A stretch of DNA of 64,000 nucleotides. Source: Prevotella sp. GTDB lineage: Bacteria > Bacteroidota > Bacteroidia > Bacteroidales > Bacteroidaceae. The notes under the pieces are model-generated. The model made no database searches and was not told the origin of the DNA. It saw only the letters and a list, made by a program, of their open reading frames with translations. Positions 1 through 8,515 of the stretch are shown piece after piece; the stretch's first letter is position 1, and the number at the start of each line of letters is the position of its first letter. The position numbers and the translations under genes were made by a program. The DNA lies in NCBI GenBank assembly GCA_017413085.1, contig JAFPVC010000060.1:62001-126000 (forward strand), given 5' to 3'.

Positions 1-745
1 AACCGAAAGCTGAACTGAAACCTACCATTGAGGCAAACACTGCCATGGCGCAGCATAGGGCAAGGGCAACGATGAGCAGCACCTCGTCATTGATGAGTTT
101 CTTTGTCCTGCGCAATATCGTAGGAATGAAGAAAAGTCCGGCAACAAACCACAGTACAAGGAAATAGACAATGTTCAGCAAACTGCCGAACATGTGTCCG
201 CCGTCTTCACTGCCGTCTCCCTTTGCTATCGTCGTGAGCACCACCATGAGTACGATAGCAAGTATATCTTCAAGTATCAGCACGCTCATCACAAGCGATG
301 AGAACTGCTGCTGGCGCAATCCGAGGTCGTCAAAGGCCTTGTATATAATCGTGGTTGAAGACATGGCGAGCATACCCGCAAGGAACAGTCCGTTCATCTC
401 CGACCATCCGAAAGCGCGTGCCACCAGTATGCCTATGCTCATCATTGAGAAGATTATGGTGATGGCAGCGATTACCGGCGCCATACCCATCTTCAGTATT
501 TTCTTGAACGAGAAATCCAGTCCGAGTGCAAACAAGAGGAACATCACGCCTATGTCCGACCATGTCTTTATGTCCTCGCTGTCCACTACCGTCATCGTCA
601 GCGGCAGGTTTGGCGATATTATCACTCCCGCCATTATATATCCCAGCACCAGGGGCTGTTTCAGTTTCTTGAACACCAGCGTCACGATGGCCGCGGTGAC
701 CAGTATCAGGGCAAGGTCTTGTATGAGTGATGGTATGTCGTGCAT
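1..745 (-). CDS. Kef-type monovalent cation/proton antiporter, N-terminal part (3' end outside window)
   Basis: Integral membrane exchanger of the CPA2/KefB family, which trades K+ or Na+ for protons across the inner membrane. The minus-strand reading frame is open from ATG at 745 to the window edge, about 248 codons. It begins MHDIPSLIQDLALILVTAAI and shows repeated hydrophobic segments with the family's early block QPLVLGYIMAGVIISP (about residues 30-45), the GVMFLLFALGLDFSFKK block (about 66-82) and an SSTTIIYKAFDDLGL block (about 129-143). The ATG lies 4 bases beyond the pepT stop, so the two genes are probably co-transcribed. The NAD-binding or TrkA-C part, if present, would lie outside the window, so the subtype and ion cannot be settled. 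Confidence 0.85.
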   Translation of the reverse strand, partial: MHDIPSLIQDLALILVTAAIVTLVFKKLKQPLVLGYIMAGVIISPNLPLTMTVVDSEDIKTWSDIGVMFLLFALGLDFSFKKILKMGMAPVIAAITIIFSMMSIGILVARAFGWSEMNGLFLAGMLAMSSTTIIYKAFDDLGLRQQQFSSLVMSVLILEDILAIVLMVVLTTIAKGDGSEDGGHMFGSLLNIVYFLVLWFVAGLFFIPTILRRTKKLINDEVLLIVALALCCAMAVFASMVGFSSAFG

Positions 746-749
746 TTCT

Positions 750-1961
750 TTATACTTTAGCAATGTTTACTATCGTCTCCACGGCTTTCTGCATCACCTG
801 TATGGAGACGAATTCATGCGGTCCGTGAAAGTTTACCGCACCGGTGAACAGGTTCGGGCATGGCAGTCCCTTGAATGACAGCTGCGCCCCGTCCGTGCCT
901 CCGCGTATTGGCTGCACCTTCGGCTCTACGCCTGCTTCCTGCATGGCTCGCTTGGCTCGCTCTATGATATGGGGTCTTGGACTTATCTCTTCAAGCATGT
1001 TATAGTATTGGTCTCTCACCTCTACGGTGCACACCTCCGAGCCATACCTTACGTTTATCTCCTTCGCCGCGGCAATGACTACTGCCTTGCGTTGCTCGAA
1101 TTTCTTGCGGTCATGGTCGCGTATGATATAGTTCAAGTGCGCCTTCTCACAGGTGCCTTCCATTCCCGTCAGGTGATAGAACCCTTCATAGCCCTCTGTC
1201 CTCTCTGGCGTTTCATATGCCGGCAGCAGGGCAGCAAACTCCGTTGCTATCCTTGCAGCATTGAGCATCTTGCCCTTGGCATAACCGGGATGCACACTGA
1301 CACCGCTTACCGTCACGCGCGCCGAAGCCGCATTGAAGTTCTCATACTCCAGTTCGCCGAGTTCGCCGCCGTCAACGGTATATGCCCAGTCACAGCCGAA
1401 GCGCTCCACGTCGAAATGATGCGCCCCCATGCCTATCTCCTCATCTGGATTGAAGGCTATGCGCACTTTGCCGTGCCTCACCTCCTGATGGTCTCTCAAC
1501 CAACACATGGCCTGCATTATCTCTGCTATGCCGGCCTTGTCGTCTGCACCGAGCAGCGTATGGCCGTCGGTTACTATGATGTCCTCACCTTTGTGCTGGA
1601 GCAGTTCGGGGAATTTCTCTACGCTGCTGACCACGCCTTCGCTGAGCACTATGTTCTCGCCGTCATACTGCTCTATTATGCGTGCCTTTACGCCATTGCC
1701 GCTGCAGTCGGGCGATGTATCATAGTGACTAATGAAGCCAATCGTGGGCAATGCCTCGCACTCTGCATCGCTTGCCGGCAGGGTGCCGTATAGGTAGCCC
1801 ATGTCGTCAAGCACCACGTCTGCCATTCCCTCGGCAATCATCTCGTCGCGCAGGAACTGTGCGAAGACAAGTTGCTTTGGTGTGCTTGGCGTTGTCTGAG
1901 AGTTCTCATCAGACTGTGTATCAAACTGTGTATATCGTATAAAGCGTTCTGTTAGTGTCAT
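750..1961 (-). CDS. pepT: Peptidase T (tripeptide aminopeptidase)
   Basis: Cytoplasmic di-zinc M20 peptidase that removes the N-terminal residue of tripeptides. The protein is about 403 residues, full length for PepT. Visible signature residues are HYDTSP (metal ligand His near residue 79), [14 protein letters not shown] (bridging Asp near 140), NPDEEIG with the general-base Glu pair near 174-175, the VDGG block near 197-199, and the C-terminal NFHGPHEF with the last His ligand. I prefer the ATG at 1961 ([17 protein letters not shown]), which aligns with family starts; an ATG two codons earlier at 1967 is possible. It is the first gene of a probable pepT-antiporter operon with a clear promoter at 2130-2160. 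Confidence 0.95.
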   Translation of the reverse strand: MTLTERFIRYTQFDTQSDENSQTTPSTPKQLVFAQFLRDEMIAEGMADVVLDDMGYLYGTLPASDAECEALPTIGFISHYDTSPDCSGNGVKARIIEQYDGENIVLSEGVVSSVEKFPELLQHKGEDIIVTDGHTLLGADDKAGIAEIMQAMCWLRDHQEVRHGKVRIAFNPDEEIGMGAHHFDVERFGCDWAYTVDGGELGELEYENFNAASARVTVSGVSVHPGYAKGKMLNAARIATEFAALLPAYETPERTEGYEGFYHLTGMEGTCEKAHLNYIIRDHDRKKFEQRKAVVIAAAKEINVRYGSEVCTVEVRDQYYNMLEEISPRPHIIERAKRAMQEAGVEPKVQPIRGGTDGAQLSFKGLPCPNLFTGAVNFHGPHEFVSIQVMQKAVETIVNIAKV

Positions 1962-1967
1962 CAGCAT

Positions 1968-2284
1968 CTGTGTATTTAACGTGAGTTCGACAAAAATAAT
2001 TCATGGAAAATTCATGGACATTTATGGACATTCATGTTGAATAGAAAACACGAATGATCATGAATTAACCACGAATTATCATAAAATTTTATGTTTGTCT
2101 AAATTCATCGAGTTGACGTTATTTAGATGCAAAGTTACACAATTTTTCTAAAAAAACAAAGAATAATTGAAAGATTGAAGGACACAAAGTGATGATTATA
2201 ACACATGCACCAGCCTTATCCGTGTAATCCGTGCAATCCGTGGTCGGAATAATCTTCACTTTTCACTTCCCACAGGGGATTGCC
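1968..2284. other. Intergenic region with short direct repeats
   Basis: Apart from the pepT promoter there is no gene. It holds near-repeats of TTCATGGA/TTTATGGA at about 2001-2037, an AT-rich stretch, and a short array of AATCCGTG-like units at about 2219-2243. Confidence 0.6.
2130..2160 (-). promoter_or_regulatory. Bacteroidetes-type promoter for pepT
   Basis: On the minus strand a TTTG (-33 element, 2157-2160) is followed after 19 bases by TAACTTTG (-7 element, 2130-2137). This matches the TTTG / TAnnTTTG consensus for the primary sigma factor of Bacteroidetes. The 25 bases around the -7 element are identical to those of the promoter at 4980-5011. Confidence 0.75.
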
Positions 2285-3241
2285 TTACGGAAGAACCGCA
2301 CGAACACAGTAACCATATTTGCGTTCGTCGTCTGTTCTGTAGACGCTAGTCTGCGAGAAAGTCAAGCGATACGCATAGGACGGGAAGTGGTCGCCGAGTG
2401 TAGACGACCAGTATTGGCCGTAGCCGAAGAGGTCATATTTCACAAGATCCGCCCCCTTGTAGAAACCTGTCATGGGAAGGAAAATGTGAGGATCACTGAG
2501 TGAATAAATAGCTTTTGGCTCTGCACTATTAGTGCTAGTTTTCTTTAAGCCTATATCGTCTTTCGATTTGGCTTTATAAACTATGTAACCATACCCTGAA
2601 GCGCTGCCGTAGCTCTTTGTCCACTCCCAATAGCAACTGTCTTTGAGTGCTTTCAGCTCAGCATTGGTCGGCATGCGCCATGAGCCGCCCCAATAGGCAA
2701 CAGCAATGTCATCGTCTGGATCAAGGGTTGTCTTGTTGTCAACTGTGCCGTAACGGCTCGATGTGTTGTATTTGGTCAGAGTAGAACTAGAGCCGTTACA
2801 CCATTTGTAGGTTGCCCAGGTATAATCATTCTTCGGCTCCGTCTCCCCCCATGCGAAATGGTCACCGCGTTCCGTTGGTCTATTTGCACCAATGTTGCAG
2901 GTGGCCCACTTCACTGACAGGCCGAGGTCAACGTAGTCATGGCCGTTGGCATCGGGCAGCAACTGCGGTTCTGCTCCACTAAGAAACATGTTTACTATCT
3001 GGTTAGCATCCGACATCGTTATGTCACCGTCGTTGTTCACGTCGCCAGCCTTCTTGTCAAAATCATTCCGTTTGGCGATAGCAAGATAATAGTTCACCAC
3101 CACGTTGGCATCCGACATCGTGATTGTGCCGTCGTGGTTCACGTCGCCCAGTATGCCCCCTGCTGCATTAGCTGCAGTCCCCGCCATCATAAATGTGATG
3201 ATGAGGCAAAATGTCTTGATTAGTTTGTTTTCTGTTTTCAT
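2285..3241 (-). CDS. Exported protein: dockerin-like repeats plus FISUMP/DUF1566-like domain
   Basis: Exported protein of 318 residues. Residues 1-26 form a signal peptide (hydrophobic core, then ANA). Two calcium-binding dockerin-type loops follow, each GDVNxDGxITMSDAN (about residues 32-46 and 66-80), each followed by a helix with a VVN or IVN pattern. From about residue 100 (HDYVDLGLSVKWATCNIGA) to the end lies a domain common in Bacteroidales surface proteins, rich in Trp and Tyr, with the FAWGETEPK motif; it resembles the FISUMP/DUF1566 group. No catalytic residues are recognised. The next gene upstream (3361-4941) carries the same C-terminal domain, so the pair looks like a duplication with different N-terminal modules. 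A role in surface adhesion or glycan binding is inference only. Confidence 0.8.
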   Translation of the reverse strand: MKTENKLIKTFCLIITFMMAGTAANAAGGILGDVNHDGTITMSDANVVVNYYLAIAKRNDFDKKAGDVNNDGDITMSDANQIVNMFLSGAEPQLLPDANGHDYVDLGLSVKWATCNIGANRPTERGDHFAWGETEPKNDYTWATYKWCNGSSSTLTKYNTSSRYGTVDNKTTLDPDDDIAVAYWGGSWRMPTNAELKALKDSCYWEWTKSYGSASGYGYIVYKAKSKDDIGLKKTSTNSAEPKAIYSLSDPHIFLPMTGFYKGADLVKYDLFGYGQYWSSTLGDHFPSYAYRLTFSQTSVYRTDDERKYGYCVRAVLP

Positions 3242-3301
3242 TACGTTATTGTGTTGTTTTTACCTTAAAAGCTATTTTTTAGTTCTGTCCGCATGGAAAA
3301 C

Positions 3302-3350
3302 TTCAATTTTTCAATTCTTCAACTATTCAATCCTTCAACTATTCACTTCC
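3302..3350. repeat. 8-nt degenerate tandem array (TTCAAYYC type)
   Basis: About six units of an 8-base repeat, TTCAATTT TTCAATTC and variants, lie between the two paralogous surface-protein genes. Similar arrays occur at 5274-5350 and 23603-23676. Confidence 0.75.
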
Positions 3351-3360
3351 CACAGGGGAA

Positions 3361-4941
3361 CTACGGGCAGACAGGGCGGACATTCAAACCCAAGAAACGC
3401 TCATCGCAGCATACGTGTTCAACATCATCCGAGTATATGAGCGGACAAAATGCCCCATTATAAGTCGTGTTCGCGCTGGCCGACCAGAAATAGCCTCTCG
3501 CACCTGCCCATACAAGCGTCGTACCAGTGCGCCAGCCGTTTGCCGGCAGGAAGATATGGATACTTCCCGTGGGTGTATATGTGCCGGACGGGGTGAAATC
3601 AACTTTTGCATTCTTTATCTTACCCCTGTCGCTGCTGTTTGCTTCATACACCCTGTAAACCACATATCCGTTTACACCGCTGTTGTTGTAGTTTTCGGTC
3701 CACTCCCAGTAACATTTGTTGCGGAGGTCTATAATCTCATTAATGGTTGGTGTGCGCCACGTACCGTGCCAATTGGCCGTGGCAGCATCGTCTTCTGCCT
3801 CTAAGACTTCCTTATTGTCAACATCGTCAAGCCAAGAGAATGAAACGTACTTGGTTAATGTGCCATAACTGTCCTTGCTCCATTTGTATGTTTCCCAACT
3901 ATAGTCATCTTTCGGCTCTGTCTCGCCCCATGCAAAGTAGTCGCCGCTTCCGTATGGTGTGTCTGCGCCTACGTTGTGCGTAGCCCATTTTACGCCCAGG
4001 CCGAGGTCAACGTAGTCGTGTGCACTGCGCTCCCATGTGACAGTCGCCAAGGTTTCCTCCACCGTCCCCATGTTCACAATGTTGTGGCGTGCAAAAACAG
4101 TCTCGCCAACGGCATTGCCGTATGAGCGTGTCATGATTATTATCTGGCTGTTCGTCACATCATCCTTGCTGCAGCTCATGGTGAAGCCCTCCGTAAGAGC
4201 GCCGGGCAGGACTGCAATAAGGTATGTGCCGGCAGCTATCTCCGTCTCGCCATAGGCAGGAACAAGGCTGACGGTGGTTGATGCGTCAGCGGCAGGTGCA
4301 ACTGTGGATATGCCGTTCTCGTCAAGGGTCACGCTGAAACTTCCGGCGATGCCTTCGCCGCCGTTGGTGGTGAAGGTTATCTTGTCGTATGGTTCCGTGG
4401 TGGTCACCTTGACAAAGGCGCATACGTGCTTGAACTCGCCAAGGGTGAGGTCTCCTGCCGTGCTTGTTATCTTGTCCGCATTATCATTGCGTGCGGTCAT
4501 GATGGCAGCCTGCGGGTCAAAGCCGTCTGGCGTTGCCTTCTGCTCCACTGGCAGCGACAGTCCGCTGATGCCGTGGTCTGCATTGATTGTCGCATTTTCC
4601 ACAGCGGGATATACGGCACAGTAGCTCTTCGGTTCAAGGGCGTTGATGGTACCCTCGAATTCGCCTGTCGTTTCCCCAGCACCCTTGCTGAGTTCAAACG
4701 TGCAGTTGTTGCCGCCGCCGTCAAACACGGTGATGGCATCGCCCGTCTGCCACACCACGTCGATGCCGTCGAGTGCTGTGCGCGTGGCACTGCCCTCCTG
4801 ACTGGCTGTAAGGGTTATCTTATATGGGTTCTTGGCTGGCGCATCACCAGCCAGTTCGATGTCGTTGCCGCATGAGGCAAGTGTGAGCATGGCGCATACT
4901 GCTGCCATGCCACGGTATGACTTAAAATGTAATGTTTTCAT
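3361..4941 (-). CDS. Fimbrillin-like lipoprotein with C-terminal FISUMP/DUF1566-like domain
   Basis: Lipoprotein of 526 residues. The lipobox TLASC puts the acylated Cys near residue 24. Residues about 40-300 resemble the fimbrillin/Mfa-like superfamily: TRTALDGIDVVWQTGDAITVF, a Ser/Thr-rich beta pattern, and the block ending GETVFARHNIVN. From about residue 305 (HDYVDLGLGVKWATHNVGA) the C-terminal domain matches that of the downstream gene. Fimbrillin-family proteins are surface adhesins or pilus subunits, but here the second domain suggests a multidomain surface protein rather than a polymerising pilin. No other pilus gene is next to it. A promoter lies at 4980-5011, giving a leader of about 30 bases before the ATG. 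Confidence 0.8.
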   Translation of the reverse strand: MKTLHFKSYRGMAAVCAMLTLASCGNDIELAGDAPAKNPYKITLTASQEGSATRTALDGIDVVWQTGDAITVFDGGGNNCTFELSKGAGETTGEFEGTINALEPKSYCAVYPAVENATINADHGISGLSLPVEQKATPDGFDPQAAIMTARNDNADKITSTAGDLTLGEFKHVCAFVKVTTTEPYDKITFTTNGGEGIAGSFSVTLDENGISTVAPAADASTTVSLVPAYGETEIAAGTYLIAVLPGALTEGFTMSCSKDDVTNSQIIIMTRSYGNAVGETVFARHNIVNMGTVEETLATVTWERSAHDYVDLGLGVKWATHNVGADTPYGSGDYFAWGETEPKDDYSWETYKWSKDSYGTLTKYVSFSWLDDVDNKEVLEAEDDAATANWHGTWRTPTINEIIDLRNKCYWEWTENYNNSGVNGYVVYRVYEANSSDRGKIKNAKVDFTPSGTYTPTGSIHIFLPANGWRTGTTLVWAGARGYFWSASANTTYNGAFCPLIYSDDVEHVCCDERFLGLNVRPVCP

Positions 4942-4979
4942 TGTATGGGGCGAATTTCACTATTTATATTATTCATCTG

Positions 4980-5011
4980 CAAAGTTACACAATTTTTCTA
5001 AAACAGCCAAA
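4980..5011 (-). promoter_or_regulatory. Bacteroidetes-type promoter for the fimbrillin-like gene
   Basis: On the minus strand TTTG (5008-5011) is followed after 20 bases by TAACTTTG (4980-4987). The stretch around the -7 element equals that of the pepT promoter for 25 bases. Confidence 0.75.
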
Positions 5012-5273
5012 TTATTCTGCAAATCATATTTTGGAAACGAATTATCCTAATTATCCTTAATTCCATTCACGAATTAAACTAACGTCAGTTCGATGAAATC
5101 ATATTAATAACATTTGTCCTCTGTAAGATACAGTGGTCTTTTTATACGTTAATACCGTCAATTTCATTCGTTAATACCATTAATACTTCACCATATGGTT
5201 ATTAATGACATTAATGGTCTATATTAACGACATTAACGATAAAAAAATGCATCCGCATGTAAAACTCCAATTC

Positions 5274-5350
5274 TTCAATCCTTCAATCCTTCAATTCTTC
5301 ACCCCTTCAATCCTTCAACCCTTCAATCCTTCAATTTTTCAATTCTTCAC
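5274..5350. repeat. 8-nt degenerate tandem array (TTCAAYYC type)
   Basis: Roughly nine and a half head-to-tail units of an 8-base repeat: TTCAATCC, TTCAATCC, TTCAATTC, TTCACCCC, TTCAATCC, TTCAACCC and so on. There is no unique spacer between units, so it is not a CRISPR. Confidence 0.85.
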
Positions 5351-5515
5351 TTTTCCCCTTCTTTTCCTTACACTTTGATTTTTCCAACCTCGATTTCCTT
5401 GCGCTGTAGATTTTTTCTCTCCAACTATTTTCGTACAGCCGAAAATAGCAATTTCCGCAAACCACTGATAATTAACATCTTAATTTTTAGGGCGATTTTC
5501 TCATCCAGTAAAAGA

Positions 5516-5620
5516 GGCCTGATTACCCTGTAAAAGTGCCCAAATTACACTGTAATCGGGTACATATTACGAGGTAAATGAGGCCTAATTACACTGTAAA
5601 AGCAGCCCGATTACATTCCG
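5516..5620. repeat. 22-nt-period degenerate array with ATTACACTGTAA cores
   Basis: Five units of 21-23 bases, each starting GGCC/GCCC or GTAC and carrying an ATTAC(a/c)CTGTAA-like core. The core ATTACACTGTAAT is itself a palindrome apart from its central base. The same family occurs at 36120-36245. Confidence 0.7.
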
Positions 5621-5652
5621 GGGGCTATTTTCGCATGAAAAAGTGCATAAAA

Positions 5653-5695
5653 AAGCACCGTCAGAAACTCTATTTTGAGTTTTCTGACGGCACTT
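5653..5695. terminator. Strong stem-loop with A/T tails, terminator-like
   Basis: AAGCACCGTCAGAAACTC (5653-5670) faces GAGTTTTCTGACGGCACTT (5677-5695) across a short AT loop. Oligo-A precedes and oligo-T follows, so it could stop transcription from either side. No gene ends nearby, so what it terminates is unclear. Confidence 0.5.
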
Positions 5696-5699
5696 TTTA

Positions 5700-5750
5700 T
5701 TTTGACACTTTGTAAACCGAAACGACAGGAAACCTGCCAAAGTGTCAAAA
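5700..5750. repeat. Perfect 13-bp inverted repeat with inner hairpin
   Basis: TTTTGACACTTTG (5700-5712) and CAAAGTGTCAAAA (5738-5750) are perfect reverse complements. Between them lies a small CAGG-AAA-CCTG hairpin. Confidence 0.7.
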
Positions 5751-5860
5751 CATCAGATGCAGAGAGTGCATGAAACCAACAACGAATTATACGAATTTCA
5801 CGAATTATCCCTTACAATCCCTTACAATCTGATTGTTGTCTTTAACATATAATCCCCGTA

Positions 5861-5998
5861 TAATGCCCATATAATCTTTCATCAATTTAATGCTTCATTC
5901 GTGCAATTCGTTTAATTCGTAGTAGTTAATAATGCCCATATAATCTTTCATCAATTTAATGCTTCATTCGTGCAATTCGTTTAATTCGTAGTAGTTAA
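5861..5998. repeat. Perfect 69-bp tandem duplication
   Basis: The block 5861-5929 is repeated without a visible mismatch at 5930-5998. Inside each copy are short ATTCGTGCAATTCGTTTAAT-type subrepeats. Confidence 0.9.
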
Positions 5999-6115
5999 TC
6001 CTTGTGCGCTGCCAATTATGAATTATGCATTACTGTAAATCTTAATTGGCTTTCCCCTTCGGGCCGCCGAGCTAAACCTTCTTAACTCTTAAGTCTTAAT
6101 TTTCCTATGCTTTTC

Positions 6116-6147
6116 TTTGTAGGTTTCAGAAAAAATACTTATCTTTG
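6116..6147 (+). promoter_or_regulatory. Promoter of the type I RM locus; decides the hsdM start
   Basis: TTTG (6116-6119), 20 bases, then TATCTTTG (6140-6147). Transcription should begin only a few bases before or at the ATG at 6155, so the mRNA would be nearly leaderless. The in-frame ATG at 6107 lies upstream of the promoter and is therefore not the start. Confidence 0.75.
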
Positions 6148-6154
6148 CAATACT

Positions 6155-7732
6155 ATGGCAAAGAAAACTAAAGTAATCAAGGAAAAGTCTATCGAAGACC
6201 GTATATGGGACAGTGCTAACAAACTGCGTGGCAACCTCACCGCTTCTGAGTATCAGAATGTGGTGCTGGGACTCGTGTTCCTGAAGTATATCAGCGATTG
6301 TTTTGAGAAACGCTATAACGAACTCGTTGCCGAGGGCGAGGGCTTCGAGGAAGACCGCGACGAATATACCGCCGAACATGTGTTCTGGGTGCCGCAGGAT
6401 GCGCGTTGGCAGAATATAGCGAGCCATGCCCATGACCCTGAGATTGGTATGGTCATAGACCATGCGCTGGAGGTTATCGGCAAGGAGAATCCTCGCCTCA
6501 AGAAGGTTATGCCAAACAACTATTCTCGTCCGGAGATTGACAAGATCCGTCTGGGTGAGGTGGTTGAGATATTCGATAATATGGACATGCACGCACAGGG
6601 TGAGGGCATAGACCTCTTCGGTCGTGTGTATGAATACTGCCTGCAGAACTTTGCCGCTGAGACGCAGCAGTCAGGGGGCGAGTTCTATACTCCTTCGTGC
6701 ATAGTGCGCACCATCGTCGAGGTGCTGCAGCCTTTTGAGGGCAGGGTGTATGACCCTGCCTGCGGTTCGGGCGGTATGTTCGTGCAGAGCGCCAAGTTCA
6801 TTCAGCAGCATCAGGGCAACCTGCGCAACGTGACGATATACGGTCAGGAATTCAATGCCAACACCTGGAAGATGGCACACATGAACCTTGCCATCCGCGG
6901 ACTTGACGCCGACCTCGGCGACAGCTGGGGCGACTCCTTCGGCGATGACAAGCACGCCACGAAGAAGTTTGACTTCATCATGGCCAATCCGCCGTTCAAC
7001 ATGAAGGACTGGGGTGCCGGACGCCTTGCCGACGACGTGCGCTGGAAGTACGGAGTGCCGCCGGAGGGTAATGCCAACTACGCATGGATTCAGCACATGG
7101 TGCACCACCTCTCGCCGACGGGCCGCATTGGTCTGGTGCTTGCCAACGGTTCCCTTACAACCACCTCAGGCGGTGAGGGCGACATACGCCGCCGACTTAT
7201 TGAGGCAGACCTTGTGGAGGGTATCATCGCCATGCCGAACCAGCTGTTCTATAACGTGTCGATACCAGTCTGCGTATGGTTCTTCAACCGCAGGAAGAAT
7301 AACCCCGGCAAGGTGCTCTTCATTGATGCCCGTGAGATGGGCATGATGGTTGACCGCACCCACCGCGAGCTCTCCGATGACCTTGTGCGCTATGACACCG
7401 TGAAGAAGGAAAACAAGCCGTGGGCTAAGCTCCCTGCCGAGGAGTGTGACGTGCAGCGCATCGCCAAGGCGTTCCGCGACTATGAGGCAGGCACCCTTGA
7501 AGATGTAAAGGGCTTCTGTAAGGTAGCCACTCTTGACGAGATAGCCCAGCAGGACTGGGTGCTCACCCCCGGCCGCTATGTAGGCATAGCCGACGAGGAA
7601 GACGACGGCGAGCCATTTGAGGAGAAGATGCAGAGGCTCACATCCGAGCTCAGCGACCTCTTTGCCGAGAGCCACAAGTTAGAGGCAGGCATCAGGGAGA
7701 AACTGGCAGGGATAGGATATAATATTAAGTGA
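6155..7732 (+). CDS. hsdM: Type I restriction-modification system, DNA methyltransferase subunit M
   Basis: N6-adenine methyltransferase subunit of a type I RM enzyme; with HsdS it methylates the recognition site. It has 525 residues from ATG 6155. The N-terminal helical HsdM domain (about 15-140) is followed by the methyltransferase core with the AdoMet-binding motif DPACGSGGM (residues 200-208) and the catalytic NPPF (278-281). The C-terminal helical tail contacts S and R subunits. The order M, accessory genes, S, accessory gene, R on one strand indicates one operon. The stop is 1 base before the next ATG. Confidence 0.97.
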   Translation: MAKKTKVIKEKSIEDRIWDSANKLRGNLTASEYQNVVLGLVFLKYISDCFEKRYNELVAEGEGFEEDRDEYTAEHVFWVPQDARWQNIASHAHDPEIGMVIDHALEVIGKENPRLKKVMPNNYSRPEIDKIRLGEVVEIFDNMDMHAQGEGIDLFGRVYEYCLQNFAAETQQSGGEFYTPSCIVRTIVEVLQPFEGRVYDPACGSGGMFVQSAKFIQQHQGNLRNVTIYGQEFNANTWKMAHMNLAIRGLDADLGDSWGDSFGDDKHATKKFDFIMANPPFNMKDWGAGRLADDVRWKYGVPPEGNANYAWIQHMVHHLSPTGRIGLVLANGSLTTTSGGEGDIRRRLIEADLVEGIIAMPNQLFYNVSIPVCVWFFNRRKNNPGKVLFIDAREMGMMVDRTHRELSDDLVRYDTVKKENKPWAKLPAEECDVQRIAKAFRDYEAGTLEDVKGFCKVATLDEIAQQDWVLTPGRYVGIADEEDDGEPFEEKMQRLTSELSDLFAESHKLEAGIREKLAGIGYNIK

Positions 7733-7733
7733 T

Positions 7734-8513
7734 ATGAATCAGAATAGTCAGAATAGTCAGAATACTCCGAGCACTCAGAAGGCTCCTGTCACTTTCCTTC
7801 CCCAGCATGGGCATTATCGCCATCTGCGTGTATATCAGGTTACTGAGATTATATATGATATCACCTATTACTTCACCCAGCACTTCCTAAGTCGTGGTGA
7901 CAGGACTGTTGACCAGATGGTGCAGGCTGCGCGCTCTGGCAAGCAAAACATTGCAGAGGGCAATCAAGCGGCTGCAACATCCAGCGAAACAGAGATAAAG
8001 TTGACAAATGTGGCTAAGGCGAGTCTTGAGGAGTTGCTCGATGACTATGAAGACTACCTTCGGGTGCGCAACCTAAAGCAGTGGGATGGCCAGCATCCTC
8101 GTTACGAGAAGATGCGAGCCTATGCCAGAAGTAAAGAATTCTCTGACGAATATGCACTAAAGATAGGGCAGATGAACGATGAAGAAATAGCCAATCTGTG
8201 CATTACATTGATTCATCAAGCCATGTCTATGCTTCATAGTCTCTTGTCAACCATGCAAAAACGTTTTGTTACTGAAGGGGGCATCAAGGAACGTATGCAC
8301 AAGGCGCGCACAGGTTATCGCCAGCAACAAGACAGTCGCCTCGAAGAACTGGAACGCACCGTCCCCGTTTTGCAGCAGCAACTGGCACAGGCAACGGCGG
8401 AGGCAGCAGAATGGAAAGCAAAGTATGAGGACTTAAAACAACGCGCCCTCAATACTTACCAACAACAAAAAGAAGAGATAGAAAGACTAAGAAAAGAAAA
8501 AAGAGAATTTTAA
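7734..8513 (+). CDS. Four-helix-bundle 'suffix' domain protein, copy 1 (RM accessory)
   Basis: Unnamed protein of 259 residues. Residues about 25-185 match the S23-like four-helix-bundle group by eye: the block RTVDQMVQAARSGKQNIAEG (about 57-76), then SETEIKLTNVAKASLEELLDDYEDYL. From about residue 200 to the end there is a charged heptad-type coiled coil. Its N-terminus is an NQNSQNSQN run from a 9-base triplicated repeat. A paralog with the same block lies at 11235-12005, and the two copies bracket the nuclease/hsdS part of the RM locus. The start is 1 base after the hsdM stop, so translation is likely coupled. The family has no established function in RM; a structural or regulatory role is inference. 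Confidence 0.8.
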   Translation: MNQNSQNSQNTPSTQKAPVTFLPQHGHYRHLRVYQVTEIIYDITYYFTQHFLSRGDRTVDQMVQAARSGKQNIAEGNQAAATSSETEIKLTNVAKASLEELLDDYEDYLRVRNLKQWDGQHPRYEKMRAYARSKEFSDEYALKIGQMNDEEIANLCITLIHQAMSMLHSLLSTMQKRFVTEGGIKERMHKARTGYRQQQDSRLEELERTVPVLQQQLAQATAEAAEWKAKYEDLKQRALNTYQQQKEEIERLRKEKREF

Positions 8514-8515
8514 GT

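Larger units (their letters stand above)
4942..6115. other. 1.2-kb intergenic region, repeat-rich, no gene
   Basis: No convincing coding region on either strand. In order it holds the promoter above, a run of ATTAATGACATTAA-like units (about 5140-5242), an 8-nt tandem array (5274-5350), a 22-nt-period array (5516-5620), two strong inverted repeats (5653-5695 and 5700-5750) and a 69-bp tandem duplication (5861-5998). It separates surface-protein genes transcribed leftward from the type I RM locus transcribed rightward. Confidence 0.7.

Noticed and set aside
171..878. Long plus-strand open frame over the antiporter and the end of pepT
   Set aside because: The minus strand encodes a recognisable transporter and peptidase here; the plus frame has no family features and arises from the codon bias of the opposite strand.
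969..1793. Plus-strand open frame of 274 codons inside pepT
   Set aside because: It lies wholly inside pepT, whose catalytic motifs are all present; it has no recognisable domain.
5274..5350. CRISPR array
   Set aside because: Units are 8 bases, degenerate and contiguous; there are no unique spacers and no cas genes.
4942..6115. Small protein or tRNA gene in the long gap
   Set aside because: No frame with a credible start and composition and no cloverleaf-like sequence was found by eye.
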